Assembly (NCBI GenBank): GCA_030710605.1
Contig: CP092879.1
Span: forward strand, 79,337,853-79,401,852
Direction: 5' to 3'
From: Cordylochernes scorpioides
Lineage: Eukaryota > Arthropoda > Arachnida > Pseudoscorpiones > Chernetidae
Length of the DNA: 64,000 nt
Shown here piece after piece: positions 58,201 through 64,000 of the stretch. The notes beneath the pieces were generated by a model. The model made no database searches, was not told where the DNA came from, and was given only the letters and a program-made list of their open reading frames with translations. Each line of letters starts with the position of its first letter. The stretch's first letter is position 1. The position numbers and the translations under genes are program-made.

Positions 58201-61200
58201 ACACGTACCTACACCCGGGTATACGTCACCCCGTGTCCCCCGGTACACGTACCTACACCCGGGTATACGTCACCGCGTGTCCCCCGGTACACGTACCTAC
58301 ACCCGGGTATACGTCACCCCGTGTCCCCCGGTACACGTACCTACACCCGGGTATACGTCACCCCGTGTCCCCCGGTACACGTACCTACACCCGGGTATAC
58401 GTCACCCCGTGTCCCCCGGTACACGTACCTACACCCGGGTATACGTCACCGCGTGTCTCCCGGTACACGTACCTACACCCGGGTATACGTCACCCCGTGT
58501 CCCCAGTACACGTACCTACACCCGGGTATACGTCACCCGTGTCCCCCAGTACACGTACCTACACCCGGGTATACGTCACCCCGTGTCCCCCAGTACACGT
58601 ACCTACACCCGGGTATACGTCACCCCGTGTCCCCCGGTACACGTACCTACACCCGGGTATACGTCACCGCGTGTCCCCCGGTACACGTACCTACACCCGG
58701 GTATACGTCACCCCGTGTCTCCAGTACACGTACCTACACCCGGGTATACGTCACCCCGTGTCCCCCGGTACACGTACCTACACCCGGGTATACGTCACCC
58801 CGTGTCCCCCAGTACACGTACCTACACCCGGGTATACGTCACCCCGTGTCCCCCCGTGTCCCCAGTACACGTACCTACACCCGGGTATATACGTCACCCC
58901 GTGTCCCCCCCAGTACACGTACCTACACCCGGGTATATACGTCACCCCGTGTCCCCCCCAGTACACGTACCTACACCCGGTTATACGTCACCCCGTGTCC
59001 CCCCCGGTAAACGTACCTACACCCGGTTATACGTCACCCCGTGTCCCCCCCGGTACACGTACCTACACCCGGTTATACGTCACCCCGTGTCCCCCCCGGT
59101 ACACGTACCTACACCCGGGTATACGTCACCGCGTGTGTCCCCCGGTACACGTACCTACACCCGGGTATACGTCACCGCGTGTGTCCCCCGGTACACGTAC
59201 CTACACCCGGGTATACGTCACCGCGTGTGTCCCCCGGTACACGTACCTACACCCGGGTATACGTCACCGCGTGTGTCCCCCGGTACACGTACCTACACCC
59301 GGGTATACGTCACCGCGTGTGTCCCCCGGTACACGTACCTACACCCGGGTATACGTCACCGCGTGTGTCCCCCGGTACACGTACCTACACCCGGGTATAC
59401 GTCACCGCGTGTCCCCCGGTACACGTACCTACACCCGGGTATACGTCACCGCGTGTCCCCCTGTACACGTACCTACACCCGGGTATACGTCACCCCGTGT
59501 CCCCCGGTACACGTACCTACACCCGGGTATATACGTCACCCCGTGTCCCCCAGTACACGTACCTACACCCGGTTATACGTCACCCCGTGTCCCCCCCGGT
59601 AAACGTACCTACACCCGGTTATACGTCACCGCGTGTCCCCCGGTACACGTACCTACACCCGGGTATATACGTCACCCCGTGTCCCCCTGTACACGTACCT
59701 ACACCCGGGTATACGTCACCCCGTGTCCCCCGGTACACGTACCTACACCCGGGTATACGTCACCCCGTGTCCCCCTGTACACGTACCTACACCCGGGTAT
59801 ACGTCACCCCGTATCCCCCTGTACACGTACCTACACCCGGTTATACGTCACCGCGTGTCCCCCAGTACACGTACCTACACCCGGGTATACGTCACCCTGT
59901 GTCCCCAGTACACGTACCTACACCCGGGTATACGTCACCCCGTGTCCCCCTGTACACGTACCTACACCCGGGTATACGTCACCCCGTGTCCCCCGGTACA
60001 CGTACCTACACCCGGGTATATACGTCACCCCGTGTCCCCCAGTACACGTACCTACACCCGGTTATACGTCACCCCGTGTCCCCCCCGGTACACGTACCTA
60101 CACCCGGGTATATACGTCACCCCGTGTCCCCAGTACACGTACCTACACCCGGGTATACGTCACCCCGTGTCCCTAGTACACGTACCTACACCCGGGTATT
60201 TGTCACCCCTGTATCAATGAAGGGCTCTAAGACTACAAACAGTTGTGACATCCTGGCGCCATGAAGACGCCAAGAGACATATACAATACAATAGCAGAGA
60301 TTAGGTTTGGAGGTTAAACTGGCGAAACCGCTGGGGGTTCGACACTGATGAGCTATTCCCTCCCAATATTTTACTCATTGCAGTAAGAACAAACAGTAGG
60401 AAATTGAGTTGATTAAACGAGACACTGTATTGGTTGAAAATTTACCAAATTTTGTCCATAATCCCCAATTGTCCAAGTCGAGCTGGACTCACCCCTCGTA
60501 GTTGGTGCGCACACACAGATCCACAGTCTCATAGTCCAGGCTGTCGGTCCGTGATCCCTTCTGGTCCTCAGGAGTGAAGAAGTTGCCGATGCAGCGCTCG
60601 TGGTAGTTGGCGCCGTGGTCTAGGAGGTACTTCACCATGGCCGGGTCCTCGTTCACGATGGCCATGTGCAGCACGTTCTCTCCTGCATACTTACATATAT
60701 ACAAGCTTCATATGCAACTTTATAACTCTTATACATATAGAGTGAATATAATAAAATCAATAACCCATCAAAGAGGCTAAGCTTCTTGTACCATTTTATC
60801 TCTCTAACTTTCGGGCTAACATGTCTCTCAACAGGAGCAACTAGGGTTTTAACTTCTAGCTAACCATACAATCTACTATAGTTAGCTATAGGATAGTTAG
60901 CTACAAGTTACACTCCTAGTTGCTCCTGTTGAGAGGCAAAGTTATATGAAATGGTACAAGAAGCTTAGCTTGGATTCTTTATTAATTTTATTATAAATCA
61001 GGACCTTTATATCCAGTGACTATCATAGTTTTCAGGTGGTATAGTGATGGCACCGTCAGGTTTGTCAAGATCTCACTGACGCGACCCGTGTCACCAACAC
61101 ATTCCGCACATAGCTACAGTGGAAATTGGAACTATTTTTAACGCGTGTGATCCTTTTTGAAATAAAACCTTTTTTACTGCCCTTACTGCAATAATAAATA

Positions 61201-62878
61201 AATGGGAGAGCCTGGCTTATCAGTGGTGAACCCTCCCAGCGGTTTCGCCAGTTTAATCTACACAGGCGGTACACCCACCTGACCGAGACTCAGCACAAGG
61301 ACATCTGACCTTCCTTCACCAACATGTCTAAAGGAGAACCCATAGCCCTGTTATGAAATTTCGAAACTATTATAGACTCGTATGATTCTTTTAAAAATTA
61401 AACTATTTTCTCTACTGCCCTTACTGCAATGAAACATTAATGGGAGGGCCTGGCTCATCAGTGGTGAACCCTCCTCGCGGTTTCGCCAGTTTAATCTACC
61501 ATACCGCTGTAATATTGTATTAGACTGTTTTGTGATTCATACTGAAACTGAAGATGACCTCTTGGAAAAAAAGCCAGGCGCTCCCATTAATATAACATTG
61601 CAATAAGGAAAGTAGAATTTTTTTTTAAATTTCAAAAAAGATTTCTACGCGCGTCCAAAAATAGTTTAAATTTCTTGCGCTAAGGCATAATAATACATAG
61701 TTACATATTGGTGGAAAGATGGCGTCTTTCAAAGACTGTATTCTAAAGATAGTCATATAGAGATATCGAGGAAATATCTTTAAGAGGTTATATGATACAT
61801 TTATAAATAACTTTATTCACGATCGAACGTTGTACTGTACACATTACATCCCAAACACGACGCCAGCCATCTCTGTCTTGAGCTCGATGTACCATCTTGG
61901 CGACCGTTAAAGCCAGTGAGTTCCTCTAATTGGTCCACAAAGCATGATACACACGATACATGATACATGGTTGCAACATGCTTTGTATTTATTTATTTAT
62001 GTAAAATATTCAATTGTTCTTTGATTTTTCTTCATAGTTAGGCAGTCGGCAACACTGAACTTTTTGTTTTGGTAATTTTGCATATGTTTTGTTTATATAT
62101 TATGGTTAACCTTGTGGTAATTTATTTAAATATTAAAACACAAAGTATTGTGATTATCTCTTATTTCTAAATAGAAAACGTCACAATGATACATTATTAA
62201 ATGATGATACATGATACAATGATACATTATAAAAAAAATAATTAAAAAAATAACACGATTTGACGACAATATGAAAGAACTTGAAGCTATTGTCAGGGAT
62301 GGAGTGTACTCCCCAGTAGACTGTCTACAAGTAGACTTGTCAGGGATGGAGTGTACTCCCCAGTAGACTGTCTACAAGTAGACTTGTCAGGGATGGAGTG
62401 TACTCCCCAGTAGACTGTCTACAAGTAGACTTGTCAGGGATGGAGTGTACTCCCCAGTAGACTGTCTACAAGTAGACTTGTCAGGGATGGAGTGTACTCC
62501 CCAGTAGACTGTCTACAAGTAGACTTGTCAGGGATGGAGTGTACTCCCCAGTAGACTGTCTACAAGTAGACTTGTCAGGGATGGAGTGTACTCCCCAGTA
62601 GACTGTCTACAAGTAGACTTGTCAGGGATGGAGTGTACTCCCCAGTAGACTGTCTACAAGTAGACTTGTCAGGGATGGAGTGTACTCCCCAGTAGACTCA
62701 CCGTAATACTCGTCACAGAGGTAGATGTCGTTGACCAGAGGCGGGAAGAGCCGGATGAGACGTTTGGCCAGCTCGGCGTGGACCGAGGAGGACACCAGGA
62801 GACAGATGTGGAGCACGGACTCCCCCACAGCCCCCCGCTCCCCTAGTTCCCAGCCCACCATCCTGTATTTGGAGGGAT
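31120..62878 (-). CDS. nan: TRPV channel, Nanchung/OCR type (13 exons, N-terminus off window)
   Basis: Thirteen exons join without any phase conflict into 649 residues plus stop. Order: ankyrin region (residues 1-258), S1 (about 291-307), an S1-S2 loop with three N-glycosylation sequons (Asn 322, 337, 346), S2 (about 355-370), S3 (about 394-407), S4 (about 421-436), S5 (about 443-472), pore helix and filter [10 protein letters not shown] (about 503-512), S6 (about 527-547, INMLIAMMG), TRP-like segment, charged tail. Known insect Nanchung is near 830 residues, so roughly 180 are missing past 64000. In insects Nanchung forms a mechano/osmosensory cation channel with Inactive in chordotonal neurons. 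TRPV identity is firm; the Nanchung versus other TRPV assignment is from remembered motifs. Confidence 0.93.
31370..31885 (+). pseudogene. LINE ORF2 C-terminus with duplicated tail
   Basis: A frame from about 31370 to 31625 ends in a zinc-knuckle-like tail ([20 protein letters not shown]), then [13 protein letters not shown] and a stop. The last approximately 125 bp, including the (ACA)n tail, are then repeated twice more (31655 and 31776 onward). This C-terminal signature I associate with non-LTR elements common in chelicerates. Strongly 5'-truncated. Confidence 0.75.
31938..32277. repeat. 340-bp palindrome containing family B repeats
   Basis: Two inverted family B fragments flank a centre made of the cgaaagctagaga / cccttctacaggag hairpin. 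The arms match almost completely. Confidence 0.8.
33060..33300. repeat. Hairpin repeat with CGAAATATT motif
   Basis: Inverted arms share aggttggcgttca, gacattacattttctata-type and gtcattatat segments around 33170. Outer ends read CTTGACAAAGGTTGG...CAACCGAAATATT. A single-arm copy occurs near 8630-8715. Confidence 0.7.
33405..33725 (+). repeat. Dispersed repeat G (probable LINE 3' end)
   Basis: Same sequence as 52812-53150 in reverse complement (gacgccatgtgcagccgctc, cctttttcatccgggcttgg). Shared 3' ends suggest two truncated retrotransposon copies. Confidence 0.75.
34400..34715 (-). pseudogene. LINE ORF2 C-terminus, second copy
   Basis: On - it encodes [33 protein letters not shown] and a stop at 34436, followed by a (TTG)n tail at 34405-34422. 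Same family as 31370-31885, opposite strand. Confidence 0.75.
34690..35110 (+). repeat. Repeat H, single-monomer copy
   Basis: Parallels 40720-50180: both start with a tcatgRYtaatgc segment, pass through an AT-rich block to aaacagat, and end with taaccttgtag followed by ATGGTTGARACACG. Here only one diverged copy of the 153-bp monomer lies between (about 34795-34870). The frame from 34948 begins [18 protein letters not shown]; a similar METRS start is at 38768. Confidence 0.65.
35138..35263 (-). CDS. nan: TRPV exon L: residues 565-606
   Basis: Acceptor GTACAG|TGG, donor GGG|GTGAGT; 42 codons, phase 0 at both ends. Encodes [14 protein letters not shown] and [19 protein letters not shown], the conserved region after S6. 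Confidence 0.93.
35300..35768. repeat. 14-bp tandem repeat filling TRPV intron K-L
   Basis: Unit AACACCCAATATGT with variants (aacagccaatatgt, and cgtgt for tatgt). The core at 35509-35715 is nearly uniform. It occupies about 470 of the 507 intron bases and begins at the donor of exon K (GTGAGTGTTGGGTGTT on -). Confidence 0.9.
35771..35887 (-). CDS. nan: TRPV exon K: S6, residues 526-564
   Basis: Acceptor TTGTAG|GTC, donor CAG|GTGAGT; 39 codons. Encodes [20 protein letters not shown] then [19 protein letters not shown], the canonical TRPV S6 and following helix. Confidence 0.95.
36224..36435. mobile_element. MITE family A, complete
   Basis: 212 bp. CACTCATGGACAAAACTTAT at the left end and the inverse ending GTCCATGAGTG, with TA on both sides (36222-36223 and 36436-36437). 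The best-preserved copy for defining the family: 25-bp TIRs, TA duplication, no ORF. Confidence 0.9.
36746..36897 (-). CDS. nan: TRPV exon J: pore, residues 475-525
   Basis: Acceptor GTCCAG|CA, donor AAG|GTATCT. Encodes [22 protein letters not shown], the filter [10 protein letters not shown] and [11 protein letters not shown]. The first two bases complete an alanine codon split with exon I. Confidence 0.93.
37236..37329. repeat. Palindrome
   Basis: Arms of about 42 bp (ttatacgataataacaaggc ... gccttgttattatcg, one mismatch) around cacc. A strong hairpin with no coding content. Confidence 0.85.
38134..38683 (+). pseudogene. Helentron-type endonuclease domain remnant
   Basis: About 180 codons open to a stop at 38681-38683, preceded by an in-frame TGA at about 38132. 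Motifs in order: [36 protein letters not shown] and YFSYHRPIL. These are hallmarks of the endonuclease/exonuclease/phosphatase fold in the variant found at the C-terminus of PIF1-helicase Helentrons (remembered, not searched). The catalytic Asp/Asn of GDFN and the final His are kept. The helicase part is absent. The frame is undisturbed, so decay is recent or it is a young 5'-truncated copy. Confidence 0.65.
39130..39419. repeat. Long palindrome
   Basis: Outer arms aattacaattatattctcac / inverse, inner arms around actataatatcgactt and aaacaaacgcgc. Arms about 130 bp. Confidence 0.8.
39571..39985 (+). repeat. Dispersed repeat family D
   Basis: Direct counterpart of the inverted copy at 16990-17432; starts ctagccgaatgacccgggca. 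Confidence 0.8.
40843..50025. repeat. 153-bp tandem array, about 60 copies (9.2 kb)
   Basis: The phrase caggagcctgggttacc recurs every 153 bp (for example 41141, 41294, 41447, 41600); copies lacking TA in cagatattatg are 151 bp. Few diagnostic sites vary: taagg/tatgg, accgt/actgt/acggt, gagtagttggc/ggatagttggt. Central copies (about 44600-46700) are almost identical; the diverged ggatagttggt form clusters near the edges. The unit has no open frame. It lies in the TRPV intron I-J and would be transcribed as intronic RNA. Confidence 0.98.
50571..50680 (-). CDS. nan: TRPV exon I: S5, residues 438-475
   Basis: Acceptor GTCAG|G, donor CAAG|GTGACT. Encodes [20 protein letters not shown] and [16 protein letters not shown]. 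Split Arg with exon H and split Ala with exon J. Confidence 0.95.
50748..50852. mobile_element. MITE family A, right half
   Basis: gtataaccaaatgtgaacaa to gttttgtccatgagtgta; the left half is missing. Confidence 0.7.
51124..51275 (-). CDS. nan: TRPV exon H: S3-S4, residues 388-438
   Basis: Acceptor GTCCAG|ATG, donor GCAG|GTAACT. Encodes [40 protein letters not shown] and FFC. Confidence 0.94.
51470..51740. mobile_element. Family C element, decayed hammerhead
   Basis: gggcgcctctcccatcaaaa at the left, its inverse ending gggagaggtgacc at 51704. The interior near 51588-51620 on - keeps GACGAGGGCC but has GAAT in place of GAAA, so the motif is inactive. Confidence 0.7.
51857..51960. mobile_element. 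Palindromic MITE
   Basis: 32-bp arms starting cagagcgccatctagtggaa, perfect inverse at the right. Half a copy lies at about 56715-56785. Confidence 0.8.
52331..52438 (-). CDS. nan: TRPV exon G: S2, residues 352-387
   Basis: Acceptor CTGTAG|GTC, donor TTG|GTACTG; 36 codons. Encodes [18 protein letters not shown] and [11 protein letters not shown]. Only 48 bp separate it from exon F. Confidence 0.93.
52487..52765 (-). CDS. nan: TRPV exon F: S1 and S1-S2 loop, residues 259-351
   Basis: Acceptor CACCAG|GAA, donor ATT|GTATGT; 93 codons. Encodes [21 protein letters not shown]1 ([20 protein letters not shown]) and a Thr-rich loop with NLT, NGT and NTT sequons. Confidence 0.95.
52812..53150 (-). 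repeat. Dispersed repeat G, second copy
   Basis: Inverse of 33405-33725. Its 3' end lies about 45 bp upstream of the acceptor of exon F, so it may supply part of the branch region of that intron. Confidence 0.75.
53430..53909. repeat. Inverted repeat enclosing a tRNA-like sequence
   Basis: Arm 1 (53477-53629) and arm 2 (53757-53909) are near-perfect inverse copies of about 153 bp. A 35-bp direct repeat (tacttaaagtaacatttaaa and on) lies before arm 1 and again before arm 2. A related arm-1 sequence, truncated at the tRNA-like part, is at 14930-15105. Confidence 0.8.
53624..53698 (-). repeat. tRNA-like sequence (SINE head or pseudo-tRNA)
   Basis: 74 nt with a perfect 7-bp acceptor stem (GTCCAGG/CCTGGAC), D-arm GCCGAGTGGACAAGGC, and T-arm GGGTTCGATTCCC (good B box). 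The anticodon loop CCGGTAA has C at position 33 instead of T and its stem has a mismatch. It lacks a clear T-run terminator. I therefore treat it as tRNA-derived, not as a working tRNA. Confidence 0.65.
54420..54610. mobile_element. Family E MITE arm joined to a hammerhead motif
   Basis: cgtgcaactgaaagttgctg, atggcttgcgccatttatcg and tcaactattctcgttgattt are shared with the hairpin MITE at 62971-63183. Here the second arm is replaced by sequence carrying the hammerhead at 54553-54594. Confidence 0.6.
54553..54594 (-). ncRNA. Hammerhead-ribozyme-like motif, best match
   Basis: On -: stem I ACCACG (54594-54589), CTGATGA (54588-54582), stem II GGGC (54581-54578), loop CAACA, GCCC (54572-54569), GAAA (54568-54565), short stem III AC/GT with loop GC, cleavage-site C (54559), stem I CGTGGT (54558-54553). 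Both stems I and II are perfect and all invariant core residues are present. Type I with a minimal stem III; a dimer may be needed for efficient cleavage. Confidence 0.75.
55051..55203 (-). CDS. nan: TRPV exon E: end of ankyrin domain, residues 208-258
   Basis: Acceptor GCTCAG|ATC, donor GGG|GTGTGT; 51 codons. Encodes [40 protein letters not shown] and SALNLVVYG. Confidence 0.95.
55409..55591. mobile_element. Mariner-like MITE
   Basis: AAGGTTGTCCCAAATTCG at the left and the inverse CGAACTTTTGGGACAACCT at the right, next to TA. Same interior as 23289-23478. Confidence 0.8.
55682..55830. repeat. Hairpin repeat (palindrome)
   Basis: Arms attccagggctaagtttctt / inverse, about 55 bp each; the right part of the centre reads cctgttgaaggactgacaag then tccgaaagctt. 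Confidence 0.8.
56098..56199 (-). CDS. nan: TRPV exon D: ankyrin repeat, residues 174-207
   Basis: Acceptor ACGCAG|GAG, donor GAG|GTCAAA (weak but fixed by phase and homology); 34 codons. Encodes [20 protein letters not shown] and [14 protein letters not shown]. Confidence 0.92.
56400..56920. repeat. Retroposon relative of the 17637-17813 insert, interrupted
   Basis: tgtcgctggagacccgctgg... at about 56557 and the tail gtattgacaagatgtcaata at about 56860-56900, split by about 190 bp that includes half of the palindromic MITE (about 56715-56785). Confidence 0.6.
57259..57412 (-). CDS. nan: TRPV exon C: ankyrin repeats, residues 122-173
   Basis: Acceptor GTGTAG|GTACGTG, donor ATC|GTACGT. Encodes [35 protein letters not shown] and [12 protein letters not shown]. 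Its acceptor and first 12 bases are the seed of the neighbouring array. Confidence 0.94.
57401..60210. repeat. 43-46-bp tandem array, about 64 copies, containing splice acceptors
   Basis: On + the unit runs cagtacacgtacctacaccc, gggtatacgtcac, then a C run and gtgtcc; the C-run length and a gtgtgtcc variant account for 43-46 bp. On - every copy contains GTGTAG|GTACGTGTACTG, identical to the acceptor and first bases of exon C. The array fills most of intron B-C. Three stop-free frames on + (57217-59010, 57437-59602, 57480-60176) are products of the repeat. Confidence 0.97.
60493..60682 (-). CDS. nan: TRPV exon B: ankyrin repeat, residues 59-122
   Basis: Acceptor ATGCAG|GA, donor GGG|GTGAGT. 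Encodes [48 protein letters not shown] and TNYEG; split Gly at both ends. Confidence 0.95.
60775..60970. repeat. Hairpin repeat (palindrome)
   Basis: Arms aggctaagcttcttgtacca / inverse, with the ctctcaacaggagcaac centre and an inner inverted part around tagctataggatag. Confidence 0.8.
61140..61530. repeat. Two family B copies in tandem orientation
   Basis: Copies at 61140-61262 and 61355-61530, both with the tttctactgcccttactgca and gcggtttcgccagtttaatc words. Confidence 0.75.
62291..62700. repeat. 47-bp tandem array abutting a TRPV splice donor
   Basis: Unit begins tgtcagggatggagtgtact and ends gtctacaagtagact; 8.7 nearly identical copies (62291, 62338, ...). The last partial copy runs straight into the donor of exon A. 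Confidence 0.97.
62702..62878 (-). CDS. nan: TRPV exon A: residues 1-59 of the visible part
   Basis: Acceptor GTGCAG|AT, donor ACG|GTGAGT. Encodes [40 protein letters not shown] and [15 protein letters not shown], the first visible ankyrin repeats. The preceding exon, not found here, must end in phase 1. Confidence 0.93.
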
Positions 62879-62970
62879 CTGCACCGTCCACACATCATTC
62901 CGTATGTCATGGTAGCAAAGTCTAGAAACCACATACAAGTTATATTTTGGAGAAAGGCATCTTCTCTCTG

Positions 62971-63183
62971 ATCGTACAACTGAAATTTGCTGATGGCTTG
63001 CGCCATCTATCGGAATAAATATCAACTATTCTCGTTGATTTTTAAAAATTATATCATAATTGGCCAAATATCCTTTCTTTATTAATTAAGAAAAGTTATT
63101 TGGCCAATTGTAGTATAATTAAAAAATCAACGATACCGATAGATGGCGTAAGCCATCAGCAACTTTTAGTTTCACGATCAGAA
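62971..63183. mobile_element. Family E hairpin MITE
   Basis: Inverted arms gatcgtacaactgaaatttg / inverse, each with the gctgatggcttgcgccatct word. One arm appears at about 7105-7160 and another at 54420-54540. Confidence 0.8.
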
Positions 63184-64000
63184 GATGTCTTAAATATAAC
63201 TTCAATTTTACATTTATCGACTGCATTGGATCATTCTGATTATATATTCTGCACTGAGGGGTGGAATCTCATCTTCTTCTTTCTTATATCCACTCAATCA
63301 TATTAAGCTATCAAGCTTGTAAAGCTTGTTGATGGTGTCTGCCTGGGAAAAGATAGTAGAGCTCATCAATAGATGAGTCAATAATGTGTTTTGGGGTTGT
63401 AGGTTGAGAATTTCATATAGGATGGAATTTGAACAAACTATAGACATAAGCTTTTAGGACAGTAGAGTTACAAACACAATGCGGAAATCAGTTCGACTGC
63501 ACTTACAAGTGTGCCAGAGCCCTGTTTGGTTACTTGCACTCACTGGAGGACTGGTCGTACAAGGATATAGAAGCCACTAAAGCTGCATATTTCTCTGTTT
63601 TGACCCAGGGTGTTTACAATGTACAGTTCTTAGAATGTGTCTTAAAGAAGTGTTTCAGTAGATGTGACACAAGTTATTGTCACGTGACCAGCAATCGACC
63701 AATGATCGACCAGGGAACTCACGCACACCCCCTCAACACTAATTACTTCGCACAAACTTTTCTTGTTGAGATATTTGCATAGATTTACTTTTATTCCTGA
63801 GGACATGACTCAGGACCAGAGATTCTCCAAGTGAGAGGTGCCGACGGGATATCCCCTGAGCGCTGTTACCTTCTGAGCTAACGCTAGAAAAAAAATGAGC
63901 TCAGAAACATTTAAGAAGCATTCAGGAGGTTTAGAGATGAATTCTTATATAGAAGAAAAATTACCAATAATATATATATTATAAATAGAAAAAAGAGATT
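63184..64000. other. Unassigned right end
   Basis: Contains a short repeat (tcagttcgactgcacttaca, gtgtgccagagccc at 63488-63525) with a relative at 24890-24935. Frames of 68 and 82 codons (63100-63306, 63534-63782) have no recognised domain. I could not identify the next TRPV exon. Confidence 0.4.

Noticed and set aside
57401..60210. Array as a set of extra TRPV exons
   Set aside because: Only about 12 exon bases are copied per unit and the unit length is not a multiple of three. The TAG in each unit would end translation within a few copies.
57217..60264. Very long + strand open frames (up to 898 codons) of a Tyr/Thr/Pro-rich repeat protein
   Set aside because: All are made by the 43-46-bp array, which happens to lack stops on +. 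They lie antisense to TRPV exon C and its intron, and three frames are open at once.

Overview
The window is animal nuclear DNA: AT-rich, intron-rich and packed with transposable elements. It is most likely from an arthropod. The protein evidence is a TRPV channel of the Nanchung/OCR type plus LINE tail motifs (C..C..LTPTHIF.C) that I associate from memory with chelicerate genomes; placement as a chelicerate is inference only. There are no bacterial features and almost all long open frames are accidental, many of them created by tandem repeats.

Two host genes lie tail to tail. On the + strand, five exons (8950-9043, 22079-22164, 23703-23804, 25732-25782, 27424-27510) join in phase into the last 139 residues of a small four-pass membrane protein of unknown function; its first exon(s) were not found. 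On the - strand, thirteen exons between 62878 and 31120 join in phase into 649 residues of a TRPV cation channel: ankyrin repeats, S1-S6, pore and C-terminal tail with stop. The N-terminus lies beyond the right edge. Its introns range from 48 bp to 13.7 kb. I know of no functional link between the two genes.

Layout. 1-1436: MITE-derived tandem repeat, a long palindrome, AT-rich DNA. 1437-6426: a young LTR retrotransposon without recognisable pol. 6427-8949: MITEs and hairpin repeats. 8950-27510: the four-pass gene, with a 13-kb first intron holding a 154-bp tandem array, LINE tails, a hammerhead-bearing element and a tRNA-Gly gene inside a repeat. 27511-31119: convergent intergenic DNA. 31120-62878: the TRPV gene, whose introns hold a 9.2-kb array of about 60 x 153 bp (40843-50025), a 14-bp repeat filling one whole intron, a 43-46-bp array of about 64 copies built from a splice acceptor, a 47-bp array abutting a splice donor, LINE and Helentron-like remnants, and MITEs. 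62879-64000: a hairpin MITE and unassigned DNA.

The most unusual signals are (i) hammerhead-ribozyme-like motifs, three with complete conserved cores, inside dispersed repeats; (ii) several tandem arrays that start exactly at exon/intron junctions and copy splice-site sequence; and (iii) the 153-bp array, whose single-copy relative survives in a sister repeat 6 kb away. All similarities were judged by eye.
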